This document shows positions 24,401-32,381 of a stretch of DNA of 64,000 bases, piece by piece. Below the pieces are notes generated by a model that did not search any database, was not told the DNA's origin, and saw only the letters and a list, made by a program, of their open reading frames with translations. Within the stretch, counting starts at the first letter, position 1. The number at the start of each line of letters is the position of its first letter. The DNA is taken from NCBI GenBank assembly GCA_031763025.1, contig JASSKH010000043.1, forward strand, positions 1,694,501 through 1,758,500, given 5' to 3'. Source of the stretch: Macrocystis pyrifera. Taxonomy: Eukaryota; Sar; Phaeophyceae; Laminariales; Laminariaceae. Position numbers and translations under genes: made by a program.

Positions 24401-27400
24401 CGCAGCCGGTAAACGTTTTTATATCGTGTGGATCATACCAATCTGGCGTTAATCAAGTTGCCCAAAACACTTGGTCGTGATATGAGGTGTTGGATTTGTC
24501 CGGTATGTGAAGCGTCCCTCGTTTTTCAATGGACGCCAGGGCGGCGATACCACCGGCCAGGAAGAGCGTGTTATGATGGAAGACGTCCACGACGCAATAT
24601 TCGATCTTGTGGAGCTCATCAAAACCTACAAGAGCAAAAACAGGCTTTCTCAGCTGCTCATGTCGACGTTATTCAGGCGACGACAGGACGAAATGGGTGC
24701 GGTCGTCGACAGAGCCATCTTAAGCCTTCAAGTGAGTGCAGTATATGCTCCTACCAGGGTCGGCGACAAAACGGGATCAGAATGTAGGTACTACTGGTCT
24801 AGTAGGCCAAGAAATTCGTCCGCCTGATGAAAACTCTTCATTCCAAAGCATCTGCCTGTGTGGAGATAGAACGTGAGGACGAGGATGATTTGTTTCGTAG
24901 ACCTACATGGTTTGACTGTGCACCGCTCCCCGCTTCTCTAACGGGATATCCGAACGGTTATATCTGTGCTCGACGCGATTTAGTTGGGCCTGCAAGTTCA
25001 AGTCGGAACCGACGTCAGCGCCTTCAAGGACGGCATGCATCTGTACCAGGTGAGCTGGGGCCTACCATTCTAGTCGCAGTTGTCAACTTCAACGCACGAA
25101 CGCTTTGTACCCTGAATTCTCCGCCGTTTCTTCTTCGAAATGTTGAACTGCGTCAACCATGTGCAGAACAAACCGGAGCTGGCTCTGTTCAGAATGCTCT
25201 CTCTGTAACGTGGCTATACCACACTTTACGGTCATCTGTGAGATGTACATCTTGTCAAACCTGGCGTGTGGTTTTATACCCTCTGCAACTCCTTATAATA
25301 CCCGCGGTTTTACGATTACCTAGCGGTCGGGTTCTCTCAACATTTAAATTTCGACAGGGGTCTATGGAGCAAGCTCAGTCTAAGTCGTTGGCGGAAGCAC
25401 GTAAAGCACGGAGACAGCGCAAGCTGGACAAAATCGAGATTCCTGAAGACCATGTGACCATCACCGACGAACTGCTGGGAAAGGGCGGCTTTGGCGAGGT
25501 GTACCTGGCGGACTACAACGGCCGTAACGCTGCTGCTAAGGTACCTTTGTCTATCAACGATGGCTCCTGGGTAGTTGTAAAGGTTCCGCGTGTCAGTTTG
25601 GACAGCATATACATTTATCTGACCGCTCGCATCATGAAGGCTATATCCCATTATCTAAAACCCGACTCTGGGAATCCTCGCACACGCATCCTACAAAGAG
25701 GTCATGCAGGAGTTAGGCATACCTCGCATTTTACGATTGGCGGGGACCGTAGTCGTGAGTGGGTGTGTATGCGTGTGGATGGATGATGCGTCGGCACATA
25801 ATGCCAGGACAAGAAAATCCAACAGCACCCAACCGAAGGCCAGAAATTCCCAGGAAACGAACAGGCCAGCTGACAAGTCATGCCACGTATCTGTAAAAGC
25901 ATTGATGCTGGGAGACCTGGGTATTAATGTTGGCGGCGTTTCCTACTTACAAATCCGGACCAGGGTATCACGAACTTTGAGCTAAAACTGTACGCGGCGA
26001 CTCGAGCATCATCGTCCTTTCCGTTTGAGGATGGATATCGAGATTGATATTTTCGGCATGTGTCCTCCCATCCTGTGTCCCCAAAATGTCGCAATGAGAC
26101 GCACGGTTCTGGGAGCACTTGGCAGGCCGGTTCAAAATATCCGAATGTTCAACCACATGGGACATGTGCAGGACCATCAGTTTGTTAATTCCGCGACACA
26201 ACTCGAGCGGATTGCTGTTGGTTCGCTGATCTGAATATGCTGTATTATGCCGTCGTTATGCGCGGGTCATAATATGCTGTGCAACGTGTTCGTGTCGTAT
26301 CTGTACATGCTCGCGTGACACCTATCAACAACTCGAACGTTTGTAAAGCTATTGACGTTTCATCGCAGTAGCGTGTTGAATCACCCTGAATGCCAATTGC
26401 TCGACTCAACGCGCTGGAACATGCACAGGACGGTACCATGCGTCAATTTCAACATAACTACGTGCTGGGAATTAATATTTGCCGCTCATACACAGGTCTA
26501 CTGAAGGTAATTTGGTGTGCTCGGCTTTGTTATATTTCCACCATTTTTTCCGTTAGTTCTTCACATACTATGAGGTCTTCCTACTCGACGACATCGAGTA
26601 CAACCAGAGTAGGTGCCGATTTCCCACTACCAGAGAGACAAACGCTTTGTGAGCCCAAACCTACGACCCAGAGGTTGCACACTAGTACCAGCACCAGGTA
26701 TGCAGTAGCAGAGCACTGTAGGAAATTCAGTGCCCTGCCGCCGTACCAATACGACAGCACGATGTTCACGTCATTTCAAAGAGAGAAGCATCGAAAGCTA
26801 CGAAGACAAGACACAATATACACGGGTCAAAAAACCTTCTGTGCTCTACCCGTGGTAGGCTAGCTTTGGTTTTCTTTGGGAGGGTGTTGAAAAATCAAAA
26901 TGGAAGGCCGCACGTATCCAGTTGACGTACCGACACGACGCACGTGTCTGGTGGAATATTGTTGGTCCGGTAGAGGATACCTGCAACGTGCGGCGAGATT
27001 ACGACTCGGTCCCTCCACATCCATCACTCGACAACATCGAGGTAAATTCCTTCACCAAGTACGTTCAGATAGTGACAGAAGTAGGGCTGAAAAGAAAGAC
27101 TTTTTTGCCGGGCTATATGGCCGGCCGATCGTGAATATCGGGCCAGTTTCCTACTAGTAGGATCTAAGCTATGAGTCTGTCCAAGCAGAAGCTCCTGCCG
27201 ATAGCTTCCTCTACGTACGGATCGGTATGTGTTGATTGATCTCCAAAGGTATAGACACAGCTGGCACGGGAACGCGTGGCTGACTCCAGACATAACACGG
27301 AACTCCTGTTTTATTGCTTTCGAGTCGACTCGCCTTATATTGAGCTACATCTAACGAGTGGCATTGGTGGGAACACATCACCCCGATATCCCAATATTCT

Positions 27401-30400
27401 CCTACCAGAATCTCTTTCCAGCGTGGAACTCCTCCAACTTCGATGGATTTTATTTATCGTGTTTCTGAGTACAATCAACATCCCCCCTATTCATTATGCG
27501 CGATCATGGTACTATCTCCCCTGCTCAAGTGCATGACCATATCAATACTCCCCCCAGCTCTGTGCATGAAAATGTACGACATCGCAGGGCTGATATACCT
27601 TAATATTATAATCAACTTCAATCAAAGTCAGAAACTCTAAAATCCAATCTGCAACTCAAACATCAAACTCTTGAATCAACACTCAAATCCTCAAATCAGT
27701 ATTCAAATACTCAAATCCACAGCCTCTCTGTTGCAAACACATAAAACTCTCGAAATCCAATGCCAGGTAAAACGGCATTCTTCGCGGATTCAGTCAGGTC
27801 AAACCTCATTTTCCGCGGAATTAGTCCACAGATATTCAGTAGAATCTCGTCGACTTCGTACCAGTGATCTCCGGGGCCCTCCCCTCGCCAAACGCTACTG
27901 GTGTTTACAGGCTCACAATCATAATCATTCGTGTCGTCTCCAGCGCGCACGCGCGAAAAGAACAACTTACGAAGTCGGCAAAATTTGAACACCCGACCCG
28001 CCCTTGGGAATTACATAACACTACCTGTTAGATCACTCAGTCAGTGCTGGCTCTGAAGAACAAAACAACAAAATTTCAACACCCAAAAAGGTCAAACTAT
28101 CAATTTCTGAAGCACTACCCAAATCTTCCAGGTCTGAAAACATTTCATATGGACCGCGGACGCCCCCAGGCGTTTCATAGTCTCTCTCCAGCCTTATCAC
28201 AACCTCTCCCTCTATTATATAGGAAATTAACCCAATCATGGAAAATATCACAGTAGCCATCCTGATAAAAAATTAAAATAAGTCAAGAAAATATAATGCT
28301 AGAGACTGCAAGAATACCCGTTGTTCCAGACGAGAGTCTGCCCTTGTCCTCTACTCCTGCCATAGATACACAGACCGCGACGGTAATGCGAGATAGCATA
28401 TATCTGTTTTGCTGGGCTGCCGTTGCTACTCGCACGCTGTTTTATTTTTTGTTGTCTTTGTGTTTCTTTGCCGCGCTGCTTCACCTCCCCACTCCCCTTC
28501 TTATTTTAGGAGGCGTCGCCTACAGGAGTTGGTTTACTTCACTCGCAAACACAACGAAATCAGGAATGGAAGGAAAATCTATTTTTGTAGCGGATGCAAT
28601 GTTTTGTTTTTTTTGCCTCTATCGCAAACACTCTCCTACATTATTCCGTCCACAGATATCTTGCCTTTTGGAACGTAGCAAGTGGGACGGGTCGTGCTAC
28701 ACAGCTACTCTTGAACCCAACAACTCAAAAACGAGTTACCCGCATACAAATATGTAAATCTGTGAAATGCCGCAAACAGACGTCTTGCTGTAGTTGGACA
28801 CAGGGATTCAACACGTACACCAATTCCTGCTCCACTTGCTCGGCTCTGCCAGCACCAGACCAACGCAATGCCAAACTCCGCGATAGGGTGGGATTATCAA
28901 TCGTCTTACTAGCTTGTGTGTGGTACGTAATGACTTCAAGAACGTGCACATGGGCGAAGGGTCTTTGGGCAGTCATTGAGCTCACATCATTAGCGCGTAT
29001 CTCAACTAAATATTATTTGAGTACCTTTCCCCTATTCATTTCAAATGTATCAGGCAATACTGCTGTACTGTTAGGATGCTAGGATACAGCAGTGATACAG
29101 CAGTAGACTATATGTGAAATAGCTACTTGACGTTCCACGCTTTCCCATTTACTCTACTTTCATGTAACAATACTCATACTCGCATCGAAGCCCAGCCGGA
29201 GCCCTCGACCAATCAACCATAAAACAGACAGACGTCATAGCCCTGCAGCGCGTCTACAGGATAACCACAGTGAGGGAAGCGATGTACGTATAAGTCTGTG
29301 CACTTCATTCCTATTCCAACATTCCATTCTTAAATCGATACGCATTGAATCTAAAAACGGAAATCACCACAGCAATCAATCAACAACGTCAAACGTGCTT
29401 GGTGCCGACATAAGTCCTTGCTGGTGGCACCACGGTCCTTTCTCTTTCATCTTCTCTCTCTTGGAGCAGCGCGTCCGGTCGCGCCCGTGCGCTGATCCCG
29501 AACAGAAGCGATGCGCACTCCTCTCCCTGCGCCCATATCCAATTTCTTCCTCGTCTCCTTCCTCCGGGGCAACTTCTCCCTCATCAACCACCGGCGGACG
29601 TGGTGCCTCAGCAGTCCAGGCAAACGGTTATGCCAAAACACTTTCAGCATCGCTCCCGCGGTCTCCACCTTCCCACCCGACTTCTGCCAGCAAACCTCCC
29701 TCTTCCATGCTCTCTAATATTCTTACTTTCTATTCTTGCGTAGCCAGCGTGAAACGAACCCTCAAATTCAAGCTGAAACCTGGCTATCCTGGGGTGTTGC
29801 AGTAGCGACGGTTACGCGACAGTAGAGAAGACGGCGGTTGCGGCGGCCGTGGTCACGGCGGCGGCGGTAACGATGGTTACTGCATGCGCTTCATCGTCAC
29901 AATATATGCAGCAATCCTCTCTGACTGCTGACGTTACTGACGGTGCCGTTGGAGCTGCTGCTGCCCCTGCAACTGCGACTCTCCAGCGCCTTCACCACCA
30001 GTACCAAGAGAATCTACCAGGTCCGGCTAAACCTTGCCCCTGCTGGCGTCGCTGCTGCGTCTAGTGCGGCATCTCCTGCCTCTCCACTCACGTCCTTTCC
30101 TCCACACCTCGATCTCTTCTGTAAAATTTACACTCTGGCCCCCTGACTATCGAAAGACATATCTTCTAAGAATAGACATGCTGGGGCAGATTCCCACCTC
30201 TCTAGATTGGCCTGGGCTACGCTTGCCAATAGAATATCACCGGCTTTCACTATTGTGTTGATTGATCTCTAAAGGTATAGACGCGGCTGGCACGGGAACG
30301 CGTGTCTGACTCAAGACATAACACGGAACTCCTCTTATATTACATGGAAGCTGTCGAGTCGACTTGTCTCATATGGAACTCCATCTAATGAGTGGCATTG

Positions 30401-32381
30401 GCGGTCACACAATACCCCGATATCCCAATACCCTACTCCTTAATCAACGATGGATCTTATTTGTCGTGTTTCTGATTACATTCAGCAGTATGTAAGAATG
30501 GTCATTGATAATATTTCACGTGACTCCGTGTACCGTTTCTATTTACACAACGCTTGTGTCCCTTTGTTCTACACCGGACTACACAGGTAATGCACATAAG
30601 CAACAACCTCGGAAGGTGTGGTAATAATGATGTTCTGGACGAATCAACGGAGGGGCAGGTGGAGAGGCAGAGGGCAAAAAGCCAGCGGAAAGCGTTTTTG
30701 CTCGAGCTGGACACGATGATCCGCCTCAGGAGCCCCTACACGGTCAACGTCTACGGAGCAGTCACAGCCAAGCGGGACCGTCAGATCCTCGTCATGGAGC
30801 TTCTCTCGGGAGGAGACCTCCGAACGTTTTTGGGCAAATGTGAACACCCTCTTCCCGAACAGCGTTCACGCCAGATCATCGCAGACATCTGCGCGGGCAT
30901 GGCCTTCTTGCACAGGAAAGAGGCCGTCCACGGCGACCTTAAGTCGGCCAACGTGCTTTTGGACGGGGCTGGCAGGGCCAAGGTAAGGGTGTGACACTGT
31001 GTGGAAAGAGTATAGGTTTCGTGGTTTATCTGTTGTGGGGAAATATGCCGCGTTCGAGAAGGAACTAATTGATTTCTTCCTGGTTTGCAGCATGCAGGTG
31101 AGATAGGGGTGTATGTGACGAAGGTTTTCGCGTCTTTTTTGCCTTTGTCCGGCCATGGGCATTGAACTTAATTTCGCCGCGAAGGTGATTGAGTTTTTCG
31201 GGATATTTGTGCTCGACGTTAGTGTAAAACATGGGTTGTCGTTCTCAGCCAACTACCCGTCGTCGAAGTGGGTCACACTACTATTTCCGGCTCGTCTCCC
31301 TTAGCCGTGTTGTCACTGCACAAATATTGTGCTGCTTTTTTCCTTTTGCCTGTTTTCAGATCGGCGATTTTGGTACGTCGAGATGGACGCAGCACACCAT
31401 GTCTACGGGGCTCGCCACGTTTACTAGGAAGTCCAGTAAAAATACCCAAATGAGCCTGGCCTGGAGCGCTCCAGAGGTGCGTGCCGCGTCTGAGTCCCGA
31501 ACAAGCTGGTTTCATAACGAGCCAATGAGAGATCCGAACTTACACCTCGCCAAACACCAACAAGGGTAACACAAACTCGTATCGAACTTACCGCTTCCGG
31601 ACCCCACGACCACCGACCAAGATGCATCTACACGACTCTTCAAAATGTCGATAATGTCCAAGTGTTGAGGGCACTTTGTATCCTTCTACTCAAGCTGCTA
31701 GACCAGAGTCCTTGATTTCCTGTACAAGTCCATGTGTATCCGGAAACTTTAGAGTACACGTTACTGCCTGGTTTGTGTCGCTCTGAACAACACTAGTACG
31801 ATAAATTCTAAACACCCGGATCCATTGTCCTAATATACGTACTGTATCAGGCCGATGCTGGGCATCCTTGTTCTGTGATCCGCCTGATGCTTCAATGCCT
31901 TCCTGGGGTTCGAACGTTGTCCTTACCATTCTAAGATGGTGTAATCACGGTGCGCCAGTTTCTCCTTTTCATTTGTGGAAAGGCTGACTGCAGCCACCTT
32001 GTCCGACCCTGTACATCGCTTGGACATCTAAGGTCGGCGTCTCACAAGCATACGCGGCCTCGTGCTCCTGTGTAACAAACTTGGTATGTTTCCCGACTGT
32101 AGGTGCTCCATGCGGCCGGAACCACCTACGCCAGCGACGTCTACAGTTTCGGGATCGTGATTTGGGAGGTGCTTTCCCGGGAAATTCCGTGGGCAACCGT
32201 GACGAACCCAAAGGAAATTTTTATACGCGTGGTGTTGAACGATTTGCGGCCTGATATGCCTGACCGCGCCCCTACCGAAATAGCAGACGTCGCGAAGGCG
32301 TGTTGGGTAGACAAGCCCAGCGACCGCCCGACCTTTAGCGCCTTGATGGAACGCATGAAGGCCAACAGGTGGAACCAGTAA
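3406..32381 (+). CDS. Gene A: beta-propeller receptor-like protein kinase (14 exons, 5' end missing)
   Basis: This is the whole visible span of a single-pass receptor kinase; its exons are listed separately. Seen directly: 14 exons joined by GT-AG introns give 1165 residues in one frame, except for one extra base in exon 8. Order by residue: seven repeats of the form DG...DGSVV.AG...KLDADG..W.WQ (1 to about 396), Thr/Pro stalk, membrane helix 438-455, basic stop-transfer, Pro-rich region, helical bundle (about 690-841), kinase (about 872-1160). Known of the families: such blade repeats build ring-shaped beta-propellers, and TKL kinases phosphorylate Ser/Thr. Inferred: an extracellular ligand- or glycan-sensing ring signalling through a cytosolic kinase. 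The exon with the start codon and signal peptide is unidentified, upstream in or outside the window. Confidence 0.85.
3476..4891 (+). other. Gene A intron 1
   Basis: GT-AG, phase 1, 1416 bases. Sequence near 4200-4350 is recognisably related to gene B intron 1 near 51190-51330 (shared tgaactgtgggc and taagttcaagtc). No element recognised. Confidence 0.7.
4892..4980 (+). CDS. Gene A exon 2: second half of blade 1
   Basis: An 89-base exon with acceptor gggcag and donor gtacga. Joined to exon 1 it completes a Gly codon and reads GFNERNATG then WMAVKLDADGTILWSWQ, the closing strand signature KLDADG..W.WQ of the repeat. Exons 1 and 2 together make exactly 53 codons, returning the frame to phase 0. 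The NAT triplet is a potential N-glycosylation sequon, as expected for an ectodomain. Confidence 0.87.
6172..6231. repeat. AAC microsatellite
   Basis: About 18 mostly perfect aac triplets with a few substitutions, inside intron 2 of gene A. Confidence 0.85.
6777..6873. mobile_element. Foldback MITE copy 2, degenerate (about 97 bp)
   Basis: The left arm ggggcatagtaaataggacc and right arm ggtcctacttactgtgtac are clearly the ends of copy 1 with substitutions. It lies in intron 2 of gene A, and its length matches the other copies. Confidence 0.6.
7052..7195 (+). CDS. Gene A exon 3: blade 2
   Basis: A 144-base, 48-codon exon, phase 0 at both ends (accgacag acceptor, gtacgc donor). It encodes one complete, short blade: DDILGDENDLVYAAV, then EDGSVVMAG, then FQVIKLDADG and WRFQ. 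It matches gene B exon 3 at 42 of 48 residues, with more silent than replacement codon differences, so the coding reading is well supported. Confidence 0.92.
7196..8178 (+). other. Gene A intron 3
   Basis: GT-AG, phase 0, 983 bases. Sequence around 7400-7650 is related to gene B intron 3 (53820-54030), for example the shared ...catcactgttg.cgaa... segment. No element recognised. Confidence 0.7.
8179..8349 (+). CDS. Gene A exon 4: blade 3
   Basis: A 171-base, 57-codon exon, phase 0 at both ends (gtacccag acceptor, gtgaca donor). It encodes DGAIGSTSSADGIGMGDDAS, then VVVVGGT, then AAFKLDADGNLLWKWQ. A TAG stop follows a few bases into the intron, so read-through would truncate the protein. The gene B counterpart is one codon longer. 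Confidence 0.92.
9511..9800. repeat. Two-copy tandem duplication, about 150-base unit
   Basis: Units 9511-9650 and 9661-9800 share the core gaagtatccacgaggtgagc and both end tttgtcgacgctt. They differ by scattered substitutions and small indels. Confidence 0.85.
10380..10440. repeat. AAC-rich microsatellite
   Basis: Interrupted aac and agc triplets, in intron 4 of gene A. Confidence 0.7.
13046..13132 (-). ncRNA. tRNA-like pol III unit (SINE head or decayed tRNA)
   Basis: On the - strand there is an A-box-like TGGGGCACCGGG (13110-13121), a B-box GGTTCAATTCC (13057-13067) one base from consensus, and a T5 run shortly downstream as a terminator. The T-arm pairs four of five bases, but I cannot fold a proper acceptor or D stem, so it is not annotated as a working tRNA. 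The A-to-B spacing is longer than in class I tRNAs. It lies next to the LINE fragment. Confidence 0.45.
13140..13900 (+). pseudogene. LINE (non-LTR retrotransposon) 3' fragment with C-terminal zinc knuckle, decayed
   Basis: An open stretch from 13140 encodes WEKITKWRAGVRLDNVVEEV and FGRYKVEVRDFRERRERL, then frame breaks. A second stretch from about 13526 encodes DVPICPCGKAIENRPHIEGE followed by C, with the Cys-x-Cys...His...Cys spacing typical of LINE reverse-transcriptase C-termini, then TITILGGRWW. The tail ...RNCISSRKRCVVHGQIAQTYN is recovered only in a third frame. Family recognition is from memory of stramenopile LINEs. It is 5'-truncated, as expected for LINE insertions, and inactive. 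Confidence 0.65.
14647..14850 (+). CDS. Gene A exon 5: blade 4
   Basis: A 204-base, 68-codon exon, phase 0 at both ends (ccctcag acceptor, gtgagg donor). It encodes DGTVGYDYASDVDMADDGSV, then VMVGKSNGDF, a loop longer than in other blades, and KLDSEGTEVWRWQ. The extended loop with GTSGYSTLVSVSDG is conserved in length in gene B exon 5. It follows the largest intron of the ectodomain, which holds LINE and pol III-type remains. Confidence 0.92.
14851..15750 (+). other. Gene A intron 5
   Basis: GT-AG, phase 0, 900 bases. The first roughly 60 bases are related to gene B after its exon 5. No element recognised. Confidence 0.65.
15751..15921 (+). CDS. Gene A exon 6: blade 5
   Basis: A 171-base, 57-codon exon, phase 0 at both ends (tttattag acceptor, gtacgg donor). 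It encodes DGPTGESNNLYSVSMTEDGS, then FVVAGRCEGDWSG and AAVKLDADGNELWRWQ. No matching exon was found for gene B in the remaining 5 kb of the window. Confidence 0.9.
15922..19253 (+). other. Gene A intron 6
   Basis: Phase 0, 3332 bases, with a GT donor and the doubtful GAG acceptor. A stretch near 18560-18980 is rich in ggtac and ggtat motifs, possibly a decayed satellite. No gene recognised on either strand. Confidence 0.55.
19254..19418 (+). CDS. Gene A exon 7: blade 6
   Basis: A 165-base, 55-codon exon with donor gtgaca. It encodes RNFGYDSLYTSAARADGT, then VVLGGYTEGAWSG and ALDAEGEEIWRWQ. The 5' boundary is uncertain. The phase-0 solution uses an unusual GAG acceptor (19251-19253), while the CAG two bases upstream would break the frame from exon 6. 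Either way the blade lacks the Asp-Gly pair that opens most other blades. Confidence 0.78.
19987..20252. repeat. Pair of CCTGCACAAA palindromes flanking a telomere-like tract
   Basis: 19987-20008 is a perfect 10-base hairpin, CCTGCACAAA/TTTGTGCAGG, with a 2-base loop. 20231-20252 repeats it with one stem mismatch. Both are preceded by gcatcctg or a near match and followed by gacg. Between them, 20069-20110 holds a (C)CCTAA- and CCCGAA-rich tract. Confidence 0.6.
20976..21107. repeat. GTA/GCA-type microsatellite
   Basis: Interrupted gta, gtg and gca triplets over about 130 bases in intron 7 of gene A. Confidence 0.8.
22124..23375 (+). CDS. Gene A exon 8: blade 7, Thr/Pro stalk, transmembrane helix, Pro-rich cytosolic segment (contains a frame break)
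   Basis: A 1252-base exon (cgcag acceptor, gtgagt donor) joining outside to inside. Blade 7 opens with DGSAAVGDMSGNDY and ends DYVAVML without the usual Trp-Gln. A Thr/Pro/Ala stalk follows (PLLSPTPTPAPPS), then a helix VASAVAGAALIALGLFLL with the stop-transfer KRKRDKK. The cytosolic part carries an 18-residue repeat three times with PPLY, PPPY and APPY, then Gly/Ser-rich sequence, and from about VGEAALELARS a predicted helical region ending LQKAAKVLGK. The length is one base over a multiple of three: reading shifts frame at the run of six G at 22417-22422. No plausible intron lies there. The end was placed at 23375 because it keeps phase 0 with exon 9. Confidence 0.85.
22417..22422 (+). other. 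Frame break in a G6 run within gene A exon 8
   Basis: Upstream of this run the blade and stalk are open in one frame. Downstream the membrane helix and all cytosolic sequence are open in the frame one base later. The upstream frame itself stays open to 22753, so a ribosome that does not shift would make a Cys/Arg-rich tail and no membrane helix. Five G would give a single continuous frame. A homopolymer miscall or a real null allele fit equally well. Confidence 0.8.
22554..22721 (+). repeat. 54-base coding repeat, three copies, with PPxY motifs
   Basis: In the cytosolic frame of exon 8 the tyrosines of PPLY (22587-22598), PPPY (22641-22652) and APPY (22695-22706) are exactly 18 codons apart. 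Units read roughly NPAAPPPLYRRTVTSSHQ, HPAPPPPPYQHATAARQQ and HFPRPAPPYLRTTASAGV. Two are true PPxY motifs, known ligands of WW domains. Confidence 0.75.
23376..24539 (+). other. Gene A intron 8
   Basis: GT-AG, phase 0, 1164 bases. It contains MITE copy 3; otherwise nothing recognised. Confidence 0.7.
23619..23715. mobile_element. Foldback MITE copy 3 (97 bp)
   Basis: The left arm cgggggaccatagtaaatgc and right arm ccctatttgctatgatcccc match copy 1. It lies in intron 8 of gene A, on the other side of the membrane-helix exon. Confidence 0.7.
24540..24731 (+). CDS. Gene A exon 9: helical adaptor region (MLKL/HeLo-like N-terminal bundle, part 2)
   Basis: A 192-base, 64-codon exon, phase 0 at both ends (acgccag acceptor, gtgagt donor). 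It encodes GGDTTGQEERVMMEDVHDAI, then FDLVELIKTYKSKNRLSQLL and FRRRQDEMGAVVDRAILSLQ. The sequence is strongly amphipathic and helical. Together with the end of exon 8 and exon 10 it resembles the four-helix N-terminal domain found before kinases in MLKL-like proteins. That family call is from memory and is moderate in confidence; coding status is firm. Confidence 0.8.
24984..25049 (+). CDS. Gene A exon 10: end of the helical region
   Basis: A 66-base, 22-codon micro-exon, phase 0 at both ends (gatttag acceptor, gtgagc donor). It encodes LGLQVQVGTDVSAFKDGMHL then YQ. It is too short to stand alone, but it fits the frame, continues ...LSLQ from exon 9, and is followed by the linker to the kinase. 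Confidence 0.72.
25050..25357 (+). other. Gene A intron 10
   Basis: GT-AG, phase 0, 308 bases, and open in the frame of exon 11. No domain is seen in it, so it is read as intron. Confidence 0.6.
25358..25540 (+). CDS. Gene A exon 11: juxtakinase linker and kinase subdomains I-II
   Basis: A 183-base, 61-codon exon, phase 0 at both ends (cgacag acceptor, gtacct donor). A basic linker (EARKARRQRKLDKI) leads to EDHVTITDELLGKGGFGEVY, the glycine-rich ATP loop GxGGFGEV. The exon ends exactly on the AAAK lysine (residue 902), the subdomain II lysine that anchors ATP phosphates. The intron therefore lies directly after the catalytic lysine. Confidence 0.9.
27230..27480 (-). repeat. LTR (3' LTR in element sense)
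   Basis: 251 bases, TGTTGATTG...CAATCAACA, preceded at the left by target copy GTATG. Aligned with 30256-30487 it differs by substitutions and about 20 bases of indels. Confidence 0.85.
30256..30487 (-). repeat. LTR (5' LTR in element sense)
   Basis: 232 bases starting TGTTGATTGATCTCTAAAGG and ending TTCAGCA, followed by target copy GTATG. Its end lies 99 bases before gene A exon 12. Confidence 0.85.
30587..30982 (+). CDS. Gene A exon 12: kinase subdomains III-VIb
   Basis: A 396-base, 132-codon exon, phase 0 at both ends (ctacacag acceptor, gtaagg donor). It starts VMHISNN directly after the AAAK lysine. Seen motifs: the alpha-C Glu in KAFLLELDTM, hinge LVMELLSGGDLRTFL, and catalytic loop AVHGDLKSANVLL with Asp 1019, Lys 1021 and Asn 1024. 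The Arg of the usual HRD is Gly, making this a non-RD kinase. LKSxN is typical of the tyrosine-kinase-like (TKL) group. The exon starts about 95 bases after the end of an LTR element. Confidence 0.92.
30983..31359 (+). other. Gene A intron 12
   Basis: GT-AG, phase 0, 377 bases, pyrimidine-rich before the acceptor. Nothing else seen. Confidence 0.8.
31360..31476 (+). CDS. Gene A exon 13: kinase activation segment
   Basis: A 117-base, 39-codon exon, phase 0 at both ends (gttttcag acceptor, gtgcgt donor). It runs from IGDFGTSRW, the magnesium-binding DFG, through a Ser/Thr/Lys-rich activation loop (STGLATFTRKSSKNTQMS) to WSAPE. Several Ser/Thr residues in the loop could be phosphorylated. The exon spans precisely from the DFG strand to the APE helix. 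Confidence 0.92.
31477..32102 (+). other. Gene A intron 13
   Basis: GT-AG, phase 0, 626 bases. Nothing recognised in it. Confidence 0.75.
32103..32381 (+). CDS. Gene A exon 14: kinase C-lobe and stop codon
   Basis: A 279-base terminal exon (actgtag acceptor, phase 0) ending in TAA. It encodes VLHAAGTTYASDVYSFGIVI, then WEVLSREIPW, and KPSDRPTFSALMERMKANRW near the end. DVYSFG (subdomain IX) and the conserved Arg of DRPTF (subdomain XI) complete the kinase fold, with almost no C-terminal tail. I see no clear poly(A) signal close downstream. Confidence 0.93.
   Translation: MLHAAGTTYASDVYSFGIVIWEVLSREIPWATVTNPKEIFIRVVLNDLRPDMPDRAPTEIADVAKACWVDKPSDRPTFSALMERMKANRWNQ

Larger units (their letters stand above)
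27230..30487 (-). mobile_element. LTR retrotransposon, non-autonomous, complete with target-site duplication
   Basis: Two related terminal repeats lie at 27230-27480 and 30256-30487, beginning TGTTGATTGATCTC. The left one ends CAATCAACA, a perfect inverse of TGTTGATTG. GTATG flanks both sides (27225-27229 and 30488-30492), a 5-base target duplication. Read on the - strand, GAATAGGGGGGA directly precedes the 27230-27480 repeat and serves as the polypurine tract, which sets orientation. The 2775-base interior holds no pol domain I can recognise. Part of it (27481-28400) is shared with the region after the copia pol end at the right edge, so this looks like a deletion derivative of that family. 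The two LTRs differ in length and bases, so the insertion is old. Confidence 0.85.
25541..30586 (+). other. Gene A intron 11, carrying an LTR element
   Basis: GT-AG, phase 0, 5046 bases, splitting the kinase N-lobe after its catalytic lysine. About 3.26 kb of it is the LTR element at 27230-30487. 25541-27224 shows nothing recognised. Confidence 0.75.

Noticed and set aside
24827-25357. Long open frame upstream of kinase exon 11 as extra N-terminal kinase coding sequence
   Set aside because: It is a different frame over exon 10 and intron 10. Splicing by phase gives a coherent protein without it.
27230-27480. LTR element on the plus strand, because the LTRs begin TG on that strand
   Set aside because: Ends are inverted repeats, so TG...CA is uninformative. 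The polypurine tract and the related copia pol point to the minus strand.
28296-28400. A + strand open frame starting MLETARIPVVPDESL similar to one at 63568 (MPEIARNPVPPDRSL), looking like a conserved protein start
   Set aside because: Both lie in the shared 3' segment of the copia family, whose sense strand is minus according to the polypurine tract and pol end. Similarity is explained by DNA homology.
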